A stretch of DNA of 64,000 nucleotides, from positions 1-64,000 of the forward strand of contig LNEM01000006.1 of NCBI GenBank assembly GCA_001464955.1, written 5' to 3'. This DNA comes from Rhizobiales bacterium Ga0077537 (lineage in GTDB: Bacteria; Pseudomonadota; Alphaproteobacteria; Rhizobiales; Hyphomicrobiaceae). Within the stretch, counting starts at the first letter, position 1, and each line of letters starts with the position of its first letter. This document shows positions 8,939-17,695 of this stretch, in pieces. A program made the position numbers and the translations under genes. Under the pieces are notes generated by a model that saw nothing but the letters and a program-made list of their open reading frames with translations, was not told where the DNA came from and made no database searches.

Positions 8939-9845
8939 TCAGGAGACGAGCAGCGTGGCTGAACACGCTCCGGTGGGCGGAATGCATTTGCCCGAGCTGG
9001 CGCCCCTCGATCGACAGGTGAATGCCCTCCTGCGGCTCAGGCTGGCAGTCTGTTTCGATGACACCATCCCGCCGGAACGACGGGTGCCATCATCGAGGTC
9101 GTTCTTGTCCGCAGCCCGCGCTGCCGCCCCGCTCGGCGCATCGACGAGGTTCATGGAATGAGGCAGAGGCCGGATTCCTGGGGTAGGCGAATGACCGGTT
9201 GGCTGGCTTCTGCCGAGCGCCTGGTCCCGTTCGCCGCGAGCCGCCTCTTCCGGAAGTACGCCTGACTGCTGCATCACGGAGCCTGTCGCCAGCGAAATCG
9301 AGGGGGAGGCAATGATCGAACCGCTGGGCGAGCTTGCCTGCAAGGGCTTGTCGAAACCGATCAGAGTGTTCTCTGTGCTCGGCTTCTCGAACTGACGCGT
9401 CGTCGGCAACACGCCCTGAAGCTGTAAACGCCACATCGCAAGATGGCCGGGATCTGCCCCGCTGCGAATAGTCCCGCACAGCGCGGCGATCCGTGTGTCT
9501 GTTGTTCGTACATCGGGTACGAAGTCCATCAATCCATGATAGTGAGAATTGGCCGGGCCGTTTCTCGACCGCTCCGCCAGGTATGTTCTCATCCTCCGGA
9601 CATTCGATCGGAATGCCTGCCCGCTGTCCGCAGATCGAGCTTGCAGGCCGGACTTTCGCGCTCGACATCAACGTGGTCTCGGCCTCGCTGTCGGCAGTCG
9701 TGAAGTACGCATTGGTCGCCGACGATACCACGATCACGCGCCCCGCCTGCGCGATCCTCACACCCGGATCTATGACCTGGCAACCCGCCTCACCAAACAC
9801 CTTGACCGGGTGTCCTTGAGGCTGGCGGCTGGCCCGGGGCGCCAC
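8939..9845 (-). other. Unresolved stretch with overlapping leftward frames
   Basis: Two long minus-strand frames (9090-9845 and 8939-9592) overlap in different phases. The first has a protein-like stretch (GCQVIDPGVRIAQAGRVIV, then SSATNAYFTTADSEAETTL) that fades after about 9600. The second looks more natural after that point (SGSIIASPSISLATGSVMQQ). This pattern fits a decayed gene that has shifted frame, but neither piece matches a family I know. From 9846 to about 10150 I see nothing supported. Confidence 0.25.
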
Positions 9846-10155
9846 ACGCCGCTGACGTCGTTTGATGCTTTGATCCAGCTCACTTCGCGATCAGGCTTGC
9901 GACGCGCGACAGCACCCTGCTGCTCTCTGTGCTTCGACCGGCGAGTCATTGTAGAAATGCTCGTGTCCATCACGTGCCATAGGCAGATGCGCCCCGAGAG
10001 CGAATCGTCCCCCCGTTGCGGCCGGCACAATCGCTGCTCCATACGGGGCTTGATCCGGTGCAGTGGCCGCCATTCGTGCGTGGTCGATATGCGTCATTGC
10101 CGTCGCATCTCGAGTGAGCGGCCTTCCGCGAAGGAGCCGTCTCGTCATCTCACGA

Positions 10156-10186
10156 CGACCGGCCGGATGAAGTTCCCGGCCGGTCG
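10156..10186 (-). terminator. GC-rich hairpin after the peroxiredoxin-like gene
   Basis: A perfect 11-bp inverted repeat (CGACCGGCCGG, nine-base loop, complement) starts 8 bases beyond the stop codon of the peroxiredoxin-like gene. It has no T-run on either strand, so it may be a factor-dependent terminator or an mRNA-stabilising hairpin. Confidence 0.5.
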
Positions 10187-10194
10187 CGAGATCC

Positions 10195-10842
10195 TCAGCC
10201 GATGCTCCTGAGCTTGGCGAGCGTCTCTGTCGCCTCGGGCCGAACCGTGTAGTCGGGATCGGCATCGGCGGCTCGCACGATGCCTTGCCGATCGATCACG
10301 AACCGCGATGGGATGGGCAATTCCCACAGGGAGTGGTCCGTGTTCTTCGGCAGATCGATGCCGAAACCCTGATAGACGGCCCGAAGGTCGTCGGGGAGCG
10401 TGAAGACGAGCCCGAATGAACGTGCGATGGCCAGCCCCCGATCGGACACGATCGGAAAGCCGAGCTTTTGTTTGTCCACGAGGCTCTTCGAGATGTCCGG
10501 CTTCTCGGGCGAAAGGACCGCAATCTCGCCACCGGCAGCACTGACGTCCGAATAGATGTCCTGCAGAGCATCCAGCTCTGTGCGGCAGTATGGTCACCAA
10601 TGTCCGCGGAAGAACGACAGCACGAGCGGCCCCCGCGCGAGTAGATCCGTCGAGCCGATGGTGCGGCCATCGTGGGATAGTCCCGAGAACGCCGGCATCG
10701 GTTGTCCGACCTTCACGATGCCATCGAGAATCCCGGAGGCTCTCAGATCAGCCGTTGCTCGTTGCATGATGGCCTGTCGGTCGGGCGGTATTCGCTTCGA
10801 CGACGCCTCGCGTATGGCGTCGAGTTTCTCTTTCAATGGCAT
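10195..10842 (-). CDS. Peroxiredoxin-like (AhpC/TSA) protein with in-frame TGA at the first redox cysteine; candidate selenoprotein
   Basis: The frame runs from the ATG at 10842 (AGGAG eight bases upstream) to a TGA at 10195. It is interrupted only by one TGA at codon 83 (10594-10596). Sequence before the TGA is VLSFFRGHW and after it is PYCRTELDALQ. The thioredoxin-fold Prx-like family reads GWCPYC or HWCPYC here, so the TGA replaces the first, nucleophilic cysteine of CPYC. The rest is intact and in frame (RSFGLVFTLPDDLRAVYQGF, IDLPKNTDHSLWELPIPSRF, VIDRQGIVRAADADPDYT), with the family's usual total of about 215 residues. A stem-loop fitting a bacterial SECIS follows at the right distance. 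If TGA is read as selenocysteine, the product is a peroxide-reducing selenoenzyme with a U-P-Y-C centre in the cytoplasm. The alternative is a chance nonsense mutation in a region with other broken genes. No selenocysteine machinery lies in the window. Confidence 0.65.
10564..10580 (-). promoter_or_regulatory. Candidate bacterial SECIS stem-loop
   Basis: In the mRNA of the peroxiredoxin-like gene, a perfect six-pair stem CAGAGC / GCUCUG encloses the loop UGGAU. The loop begins 20 bases after the in-frame UGA (19-base gap). Known bacterial SECIS elements have the apical loop roughly 16-37 bases after the UGA and a G in the first two loop positions, which this has. Two third-base choices needed for pairing, ACA (Thr) and GCT (Ala), are unusual for this GC-rich sequence, which suggests selection on RNA structure. 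Confidence 0.6.
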
Positions 10843-10856
10843 TTCATGTGCTCCTG

Positions 10857-11220
10857 TCATGCTCGGCTGCCGTCTCTCGTCATCGTTGCGCACCGGCAGC
10901 CACGTCGAGCGCAATTCTGCGGGCTGAATCGCACTAGCCAGCAGAAACCCTGTGCGACGTGACCATCGCAATCGGACCCCATGTCGGACAATACCGGGAT
11001 TGCCGCGACGAGCGGCGAAGCGACTCGATGATCCGGCCGGCCAGTCCGAGGGCCGCAAAGATGCCGACGGTCACGAGGCGCACTCCTGCAATCTCTATGG
11101 TGTCCGGCCAATCGATTTCCGTGGATGAAGCGGTCGGGCCGCACTGCGAATTCTGGTGACACTCCCGCGCGATCGGCTGCTGGAGCGACCTCGTCTCTTG
11201 ACGCCGGCCGCGGACGTCGA
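10857..11220. other. No supported gene
   Basis: A leftward frame contains a hydrophobic stretch (AGVRLVTVGIFAALGLAGRI at about 11040-11100) that might be the end of a tiny membrane protein, but no convincing start or family is visible. I otherwise see nothing here. Confidence 0.3.
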
Positions 11221-11829
11221 TCAAGGCTGCGTGGCTTGAGCCAGCTTGGCTTCCAGCTCGACGATGCGGGCCCTCAGAACGGTCGTCGCTTCCTCGACAT
11301 CGGCAAGCGTGTAGCGTTCCGTGATGTTCTGGGAGCAATTCCAATCGAAGGCTTCGATGCCGATCAGAATGCCACGCTCGACGCGCGTGTGGGCCCCGTC
11401 CTGCGTGAGCTTCCGCATCGTCACGGCATCGTCAGGCGGAACCACGCGCGCATGCCCCAATATTTTCAGGCGCGCCCTGTTGGCGTAGTCCATCAGGAAC
11501 AGCGACACCCGATCGTTGCCGGCCAGATTGCCGATGGTGATGTACTGCCGGTTGCCACTGAAATCGGCGAAGCCGATGGTCTTGTCGTCGAGCACCCGCA
11601 GAAGCCCTGCTGGCCCACCGCGATGTTGGATGTAGGGCCAGCCGGTCTCGCTCACCGTTGCCATGTAGAAGCTGTCGCGGGCCGCAATGAACTGTGCTTC
11701 GCGATCACCCAGCCGATGCCGCAGCGGCTCGCCACCTTCGAAGCGGGTGTTGCTTCTGCGGCTGCCGTTCTGCTCCTGTGCCGCCTTCACATTCGGGGTG
11801 AAGGCGATCTCGGCAAATCTGTGACCCAT
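11221..11829 (-). CDS. Pyridoxamine 5'-phosphate oxidase-like flavin protein
   Basis: A 202-residue protein of the PNPOx-like split-barrel family. The core shows REAQFIAARDSFYMATVSET, GWPYIQHRGGPAGLLRVLDD and GNRQYITIGNLAGNDRVSLF, which match the FMN-binding region of general-stress or heme-utilisation type members. The C-terminal 30 residues (VLRARIVELEAKLAQATQ) are predicted coiled coil. The ATG at 11829 is preceded by a GGAGA ribosome site. The broad family includes PLP-forming oxidases, F420 enzymes and flavin reductases. This subgroup is usually annotated only as PNPOx-like, so the substrate is unknown. It stands next to a dead LysR gene on the other strand that may once have regulated it. 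Confidence 0.85.
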   Translation of the reverse strand: MGHRFAEIAFTPNVKAAQEQNGSRRSNTRFEGGEPLRHRLGDREAQFIAARDSFYMATVSETGWPYIQHRGGPAGLLRVLDDKTIGFADFSGNRQYITIGNLAGNDRVSLFLMDYANRARLKILGHARVVPPDDAVTMRKLTQDGAHTRVERGILIGIEAFDWNCSQNITERYTLADVEEATTVLRARIVELEAKLAQATQP

Positions 11830-12039
11830 GTCGATGTCTCCAAGACGGGCCCGCTGGATGATCACGTCGCGCGGGCGAACGAGTTGGCGTCCTGGACGGA
11901 CGTCGCGGTGGTCGAGAGCGTGCCGAGGCCTATTGCGCCTGCGGGTCCGGCAGCTTCGATCTCGACGCAGCCAGTGATGGCGAGGATGATATCCACATCA
12001 TGACCGCGCGTCAGCCAGAGCGTCCCGCCCGACGCGGAG

Positions 12040-12690
12040 ACCAACCCCGGTGCTGCCTCAGCGAACGTGAAGATCTGCGTCGGCTCGCGGTGTCGGTCGT
12101 GCTCGGGCGTCGACAAATCGCGCCGCGGCTGGGGCGTTTCCTCGAACGCTACCCTGAGGTCACGATCGATCTTGCCATGCAAGACGTCTTCGTCGATTTT
12201 GTCGGGCAAGGCATCGATCTGGCGATCCGCGTCGGCGAGATCACCGACCAGAGCCTCGTGGCCCGCAAGAAGGGCATGGTGAGGCCCAGGACGGTCGCGT
12301 CACCGGCCTATCTGAAGGCCAATGGTGCGCCTCGCACACCCAACGACCTCAAGCGCTAACACGGCATCGTCTGCACGCGGCTCTCGACCGGCAACAGGTG
12401 GCACTTCGAGAGGCGCGACGGGCCGCTGTCGGTCGATGTCTCGGGCCGCTCCCGCGTTGATAATTCCGAGCCCGTGCGCGAAGGCCTGCCTTCCGGGCTC
12501 GATATCTCGGTCATACCGGCCTTCGCCTTTTCAGACGGGATCACTGGGGCGCTACCAAGGTGCTGCTCAAGGCCGACGAGCCGAGACTTATGCCGTTGCA
12601 TGCCGTGTATGCCCGCGCCGCCATGTGCCGCCGCGCGTGCGCGCCATGATCGACTTCCTGGCCCATGAACTCGAGATCATTCCGGTGCCG
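12040..12690 (+). pseudogene. LysR-type regulator, C-terminal remnant
   Basis: The frame starting near 12040 gives the effector-binding domain of a LysR regulator (GRRQIAPRLGRFLERYPEV, DLAMQDVFVDFVGQGIDLAI, ASPAYLKANGAPRTPNDLK). A TAA at 12358 interrupts it exactly where the family continues, since the next codons read HGIVCTRLSTGNRWHFERRD. A frame change near 12545 follows, after which another frame gives VRAMIDFLAHELE, the usual C-terminus. The N-terminal DNA-binding domain is absent; 11830-12040 shows no helix-turn-helix in this direction. The gene is dead. Confidence 0.75.
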
Positions 12691-13146
12691 AAGCGGAGCG
12701 TGCGCGTCGCCACGGTTCCAACTGCCGATCGCCCTGCGCGCTCGCCTTTCCAGCGAGCGACCCGCAGTCTGCGATGCTCGCCGTGATGGTCGGCTCGATC
12801 ACGGCGGCCCGTGACCCGGGCGGCAGTTGCCGCTGGCGGTCCTTCGTACCAACCCCGAACGCGTTCCCGAGGTATGCCTCGAACATCCCGGTTGAGGCCG
12901 GCGGATGCCTGTGTCGTCGCCTACGCCGCAACGTCATCGCGATTAGAAGGGGCTGATCACCATCTGAACTCTGATGAGCGCCAACTGGAGATCTGACGTC
13001 TGGTCATCGAAAACTCTATTGCAATGCAACAAGCGGCGGATGGCGAAGATTTCGAAACGAGACCGTAGCCGTTGCCGCGTCGGAGCACCTCAGCTACGCT
13101 TGTCCGGACAAGTAAAACTCACAGGCCGCTTCCGGAGGATGAGACC
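12691..13146. other. No supported gene
   Basis: No frame here has recognisable protein character. The end of the stretch carries the upstream region of the flavin monooxygenase gene, including its GGAGG ribosome site at about 13135. Confidence 0.5.
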
Positions 13147-14262
13147 GTGGCAAAGCGCGACATCACGTTCGGCTGGTTCCTGCCCACAAACGGCGACAGC
13201 ACCTGCCTCTCCGACCCCGCCCAACGCATTGCTCCGTCCCGCCCCATGATGGATGAGATCGTCGAAGCGGTCGACAATGGCGGCTACACATACATGCTGA
13301 TGCCCGTGAACGCGATCTGCTGGGAAGCGACGGTCTTGGCGTCCTGGTACGCGGCCAGGACGCGAAACGTGGCTCCGCTGATTGCGCTGCGCTCGGGTTA
13401 TGTGAACCCCGTGCTCGCCGCCAAGATGTTTGCCACCCTCGATCAAATGTCGGGCGGACGCCTCTGCATCAATCTCATCGCGGGCATCAATGACGACGAC
13501 TCGATCGCGGACGGAATCGCCGACAGCAAGGAGGTCCGCTACGAGAAGATGGACGAGGAAGTGACCATCATGAAGAAGCTGTGGGCCTCGAACGAGCCCA
13601 TCGGCTTCAAGGGGAAGCACTATTCCTGCAATCAGGTGATCGAGCCGAAACCGCTGCAGCAGCCGCATCCACCGTTCTTCCTCGGCGGCGGCTCGCCCCA
13701 GGCTGCCGAAATATCGGCCAAGCATTCATCGGTGCATCTCTTTTGGGGCGACAAGCCGAAGGTGATCGAACAACGCATCGGCGACATGAGAAAGCTTGCC
13801 GCCAGATACGGTCGTGAGACGGCGCTTCAGTTCGGCATGCGGCTCCAGATCGTGTGCGCCGATACCGAGCCGGAGGCATGGGAGCTGGCCAACGCTCTGG
13901 TCAAGGGGACGAGTGGTGTCAATCCATTCAACATGCGCGGCGGCGCCACGGCCGTGGAAGGCATACGCCGAACGTCAGAGGCCAATCGGCGCGTCTGGCA
14001 ACTCCTCGAGGAGTCCGGCGATGACCTGAAGATCCATCCCCATCTCTGGACTGGCATCTCCAAGGTCCGCGCGGGCGCCGGCATCGCGGTCGTCGGCAAC
14101 CCGGAGCAGGTCGCAAACACTCTGAAGGAGTTCGTCGACGCAGGATGTACCTCGTTCTGTTTGTCCGGCTACACACACGCTGCAACGGCGCGGACGTTCT
14201 CGCAGAAGGTCATGCCGTACTTCGCAGATCGTATTTCCGACAAGCTGCCGCAAGCGGCATGA
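13147..14262 (+). CDS. SsuD-like LLM-class flavin-dependent monooxygenase
   Basis: A 371-residue enzyme of the luciferase-like family, closest by eye to alkanesulfonate monooxygenase SsuD: FGWFLPTNGDS at the start, PLIALRSGYVNPVLAAKMFA, TLDQMSGGRLCINLIAG, then PHPPFFLGGGSPQAAEISAK and GAGIAVVGNPEQVANTLKEF. These enzymes use reduced FMN and oxygen to split C-S or C-N bonds. A separate flavin reductase would be needed, and none lies next to it. The start is a GTG preceded by GGAGG at good spacing; residues begin VAKRDITFGW, as expected. It is the first gene of a rightward group with a TRAP transporter, so its substrate is probably imported by that system and may be an organosulfonate or an amide-type compound, given the amidases that follow. 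Confidence 0.88.
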   Translation: MAKRDITFGWFLPTNGDSTCLSDPAQRIAPSRPMMDEIVEAVDNGGYTYMLMPVNAICWEATVLASWYAARTRNVAPLIALRSGYVNPVLAAKMFATLDQMSGGRLCINLIAGINDDDSIADGIADSKEVRYEKMDEEVTIMKKLWASNEPIGFKGKHYSCNQVIEPKPLQQPHPPFFLGGGSPQAAEISAKHSSVHLFWGDKPKVIEQRIGDMRKLAARYGRETALQFGMRLQIVCADTEPEAWELANALVKGTSGVNPFNMRGGATAVEGIRRTSEANRRVWQLLEESGDDLKIHPHLWTGISKVRAGAGIAVVGNPEQVANTLKEFVDAGCTSFCLSGYTHAATARTFSQKVMPYFADRISDKLPQAA

Positions 14263-14372
14263 GCAGACACAAGCTGCTGTCTATGCGCAATGCCGAAGCC
14301 CGCCTTGCGATCAACACGAGAAAGATCAACCCGTCCTCGTCACCAATCACGTGACCGGTGGTAGGCACCCAG

Positions 14373-16313
14373 ATGAGTTTCGTAGCCATCACGAGAGGCG
14401 CGCTGCTGGTCCTCGGACTGGCCATGGTCGCTTACCATATGATCGGCTCGCAGATCGTGCTGGCGGGCTACGTCGAGAATCAGGCGATTCACCTGGCTTT
14501 CGTGCTGCTGCTGGTGTTCCTCCACAGCGCAAGCGTCGCTCAATCGTTTTTCCTTCGGTTCTGGAATCTCCTCCTCGCCGGCATTGGCCTTGCGACGTCC
14601 GCCTTCGTCTATTTCAATGTCGGCCATCTAGAGGAGATCGTCGGGTTTCCCGGCACCATCGAGGTCGTTGTCGGAGTGACGATCATCGCATTGGTCATCG
14701 AAGCCACGCGGCGCGGGTGGGGCATGGTTCTGCCACTGGTGGCGTGCATCTTCATCGCCTACTTCCTGTGGGGGCATCTGATCCCCGGCCCGCTCAACCA
14801 CAAGCCTTTCACCTTCAGCTATGTGGTTTCCTATCTTTCCATCGGGCTGACAGGAGTCTTCGGCGAGTTCCTCAGCATCTCCGCAGATCAGGTGTTCTTG
14901 TTCGTCGTCTTCGGCGCACTCTTGTCGGTAATCAAGATCAACGATCTCTTTTTCGAGATCGGTAAGGCGGCTGGGCGCGTTTTCAGCGGCGGTCCCGGCC
15001 AGACGGCCGTCATCTCGAGTTCTCTCGTGGGCACAGTGACCGGCGCCGCCGTCGCGAACGTGGCCATCACAGGTGCCTTCACGATTCCCTTCATGAAGAA
15101 GGTCGGCTATCGCCCCGAGGAGGCGGGAGCCATCGAGGCAACCGCGTCTACAGGCGGACAGATCATGCCGCCGGTCATGGGTGCATCGGCTTTCCTCATG
15201 GCGTCGTTTCTCGGGCAGCCCTACGCGGCTGTGATGGCCGCCGCCGTCATTCCGGCACTTCTTTACTACTGGACTGTAATCCTCGGCGTGCAGTTTCTCT
15301 CGGTGAAGCGAGGCATCGTAGCCCCCGTCGAGCCTGTTGACCGCAATCTCGTAATGAGACGCCTGCCTCTGTTCCTCGTTCCGTTGGGGATCATGATCGG
15401 CATGCTGGCCATGAACTACAGTCCCAACAAGGCGGCATTCTGGGCCATCTCCGTCGCCATCGCGATGAGCTATCTCACTGTGGACACGCGTCCAACTGTA
15501 GGTGAGGTGCTCAAGTGCCTGGCCGATGGCGCCGTCACCGGAGCGCAGATCGGAATCTCCCTGGCCATTGTCGGCATCATGGCCCAGACCCTCCTGACGA
15601 CCGGTCTGGGCAACAAGGTGGCGGGCCTCGTCGAGTTGCTCAGTGGCGGCAACCTGTTGATGGCGCTCCTTTTGACGATGTTGGTTTCGCTGGTCCTCGG
15701 CTGCGGGGTTCCGACTGCGGCAGCCTACAGCCTCGTAGCCATTGTCGTCGTGCCCACTATCGTCAAGATGGGCGTATCGCCGATGGCGGCTCACTTCTTC
15801 GCATTCTACTTTGCTGTGATCTCCGCTGTGACGCCACCGGTGGCACTCGCGTCTCTTGCGGGGGCCGGCATCGCGCGCGCCAGCTACCTCAGGACGTCGT
15901 GGGAAGCCTTCAAACTGGCGATATCCGGCTTCATTATCCCGTTTCTCGTCATCTACAATTCAGCAATCATCCTCGAGCCGACGTCCTGGCAATGGGCATT
16001 GGGCACGGCGGTTGCTGTACCGATCGGCATGACGGCGTTGACGGCGGCAATCTACAACTGCGGTCTGGTTCCGTTTCGCCCCATCGAAAGGCTGATGGCG
16101 ATCCTTTGCGGTGCCATGATGACTGGCTACGCCGTCTTCCGGCACGTCGACGAATTACCTCTCGAGTATCCCATGCTCGCGCTCGGGGTCGTTCTTGCGG
16201 CAACGCTCCTGCGCATGCAGAGGCTGCGCTACTTGGAGCAACAGCGTCGTCCGTCGATGCATGAAGCAGACGGGACACCTGCTTCGAGCGCCGCATCAAC
16301 AAGACAGGGGTGA
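14373..16313 (+). CDS. TRAP transporter, fused small-large permease (TAXI type)
   Basis: A membrane protein of about 646 residues with some 17-19 hydrophobic segments. It combines the four-helix small permease and the large DctM-like permease, as in 4TM/12TM fused TRAP systems that work with TAXI binding proteins. Recognisable stretches include GQTAVISSSLVGTVTGAAVA, TGAFTIPFMKKVGYRPEEAG, ATASTGGQIMPPVMGASAFL and LVLGCGVPTAAAYSLVAI. It sits in the inner membrane and drives solute uptake with an ion gradient. A GTG five codons upstream is possible; the ATG at 14373 fits the first helix better. The next gene encodes the matching binding protein. Confidence 0.9.
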   Translation: MSFVAITRGALLVLGLAMVAYHMIGSQIVLAGYVENQAIHLAFVLLLVFLHSASVAQSFFLRFWNLLLAGIGLATSAFVYFNVGHLEEIVGFPGTIEVVVGVTIIALVIEATRRGWGMVLPLVACIFIAYFLWGHLIPGPLNHKPFTFSYVVSYLSIGLTGVFGEFLSISADQVFLFVVFGALLSVIKINDLFFEIGKAAGRVFSGGPGQTAVISSSLVGTVTGAAVANVAITGAFTIPFMKKVGYRPEEAGAIEATASTGGQIMPPVMGASAFLMASFLGQPYAAVMAAAVIPALLYYWTVILGVQFLSVKRGIVAPVEPVDRNLVMRRLPLFLVPLGIMIGMLAMNYSPNKAAFWAISVAIAMSYLTVDTRPTVGEVLKCLADGAVTGAQIGISLAIVGIMAQTLLTTGLGNKVAGLVELLSGGNLLMALLLTMLVSLVLGCGVPTAAAYSLVAIVVVPTIVKMGVSPMAAHFFAFYFAVISAVTPPVALASLAGAGIARASYLRTSWEAFKLAISGFIIPFLVIYNSAIILEPTSWQWALGTAVAVPIGMTALTAAIYNCGLVPFRPIERLMAILCGAMMTGYAVFRHVDELPLEYPMLALGVVLAATLLRMQRLRYLEQQRRPSMHEADGTPASSAASTRQG

Positions 16314-16371
16314 GGCGCCCATGAACGGCCGCGGGATGGAACCGCAGAAGAAACAAGAAGGGAGAACCGCC

Positions 16372-17385
16372 ATGTTGAACAGACGGATGACAATCGCTCT
16401 TGCAGCCTCGGCTGCGTTGGTGCCGCTCATCTCCGTGGGCAACGCATTTGCACAAGCTCGCCCGGAGACGAGTGTAAGCCTGCTCGGTGCCCCATTCGGC
16501 ACCGGCACGTACGTGTTGAGCAGCGCGCTCGAGCAGATATCGAGGAAGAGCCATCCCTGGCTGCGCATCTCCGCCGCAGAAAGCCCGGGCTACGTGTTCA
16601 ACATGCGCAAGCTCGACGCAGAGCGAGACCTGCGCAAGAACACGATCATCGGCTCGGGACCGGCGCTCATGCGTCTCGGAGAGGACGGCGGTAAACCGTT
16701 CGACAAGAAAGTCGAACGGCCGAAGGTCTTGGCGAATTTCGTCATAACGGCGGTGTGGCTGACATCACTTGATCCGAAAATCTCCAAGGCGGAGGACGTG
16801 TCTGGCAAACGCATCGGCTTTGGTACGGCTGCCCAGATCAATTGGAGCGTCCTGCCTCGCGCGGTGCTCGAGCACGGCTGGGGAATACCGCTGTCCAAAG
16901 TCAGCCTGCAGTATCTCGGCAACAAGGCCGCGGTTTCTGCGCTCCTCGATGGCAAAGTCGACCTCGCGATCTCCGGAGGCTATGTCGATCCCGGCACCGG
17001 CGCGATCTCACTCGCTCCGCCGACGACCGAACTCATCGCAACGGGGCGCGCACTGTTTCATATCCCATGGGGCAAGGCAGCCGTCGAGAAGACCGCTCCA
17101 AAAGGGTTTGAGGTTGTTCCCTACACGGTTCCCGCCAAGGCAATTGACGGCAAGAATGGGGATTTGGAGACGTTCATCGATTCAGGCGCCTGGACGGTGT
17201 ATCCGGAATTTCCGGAGGAACTCGCCTACGAGATCACGAAGCTGATCATTGCGAACATCTCCGTGTTTGGCGAAACGCACGCCATCGGCAAGCTCATGTC
17301 CAGGAAGGGCATCGTTTACGGATGGAATCCAGAGCATTTCCATCCCGGCGCACTCAGGGCCTACAAGGAAGCCGGCATTCTCTGA
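16372..17385 (+). CDS. TAXI-family TRAP solute-binding protein
   Basis: A 337-residue exported protein. The signal peptide (MTIALAASAALVPLISVGNA) is cleaved near FAQA. The mature part has TAXI features: a start resembling GAPFGTGTYVLSSALEQIS, then SGKRIGFGTAAQINWSVLPR and ALLDGKVDLAISGGYVDPG. It should bind the substrate in the periplasm and pass it to the fused permease encoded 58 bases upstream. The ATG at 16372 has GGAGAA eight bases before it, and the signal peptide begins directly after. The ligand is unknown; TAXI systems mostly take organic acids and amino-acid-like solutes. Confidence 0.9.
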   Translation: MLNRRMTIALAASAALVPLISVGNAFAQARPETSVSLLGAPFGTGTYVLSSALEQISRKSHPWLRISAAESPGYVFNMRKLDAERDLRKNTIIGSGPALMRLGEDGGKPFDKKVERPKVLANFVITAVWLTSLDPKISKAEDVSGKRIGFGTAAQINWSVLPRAVLEHGWGIPLSKVSLQYLGNKAAVSALLDGKVDLAISGGYVDPGTGAISLAPPTTELIATGRALFHIPWGKAAVEKTAPKGFEVVPYTVPAKAIDGKNGDLETFIDSGAWTVYPEFPEELAYEITKLIIANISVFGETHAIGKLMSRKGIVYGWNPEHFHPGALRAYKEAGIL

Positions 17386-17695
17386 CGTGGTGCCCGTCGA
17401 TCCCCGCCAGCCGATGCTGCACAGGCGTGTAGCGTCGGCCGGTTTGATTGTCGCCCCGCGAAGTTGCGACGAGCGCGCAGAGATCGGTCGGCCTCACGAC
17501 GGTCATTTGTAAGGGGTGTACGGCTTCAACGGCGGCGCCGTCCCAACTCGGCCCAAGTAAAATGCGCCCGGCAGACTGGGAGCGATCGTCGCTTGCGCCA
17601 ACGCAGGGATCGAGTCTGGAAGTCCTGAGCCGATCAATTTGGGTGCTTTTTCACAGATCTCTTGCGTGTGGTTTGAGACGACGTCTGTTTGCTGC
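17386..17695. other. Intergenic region between converging genes, no gene seen
   Basis: About 310 bases between the binding-protein gene and the end of an amidase gene. I find no coding frame and no strong hairpin with a T-run. Confidence 0.5.

Noticed and set aside
11862-12209. Minus-strand frame with a plausible stretch ending SFARAT
   Set aside because: The plus strand encodes the LysR effector domain over half of it, and no family or ribosome site supports the reverse frame.
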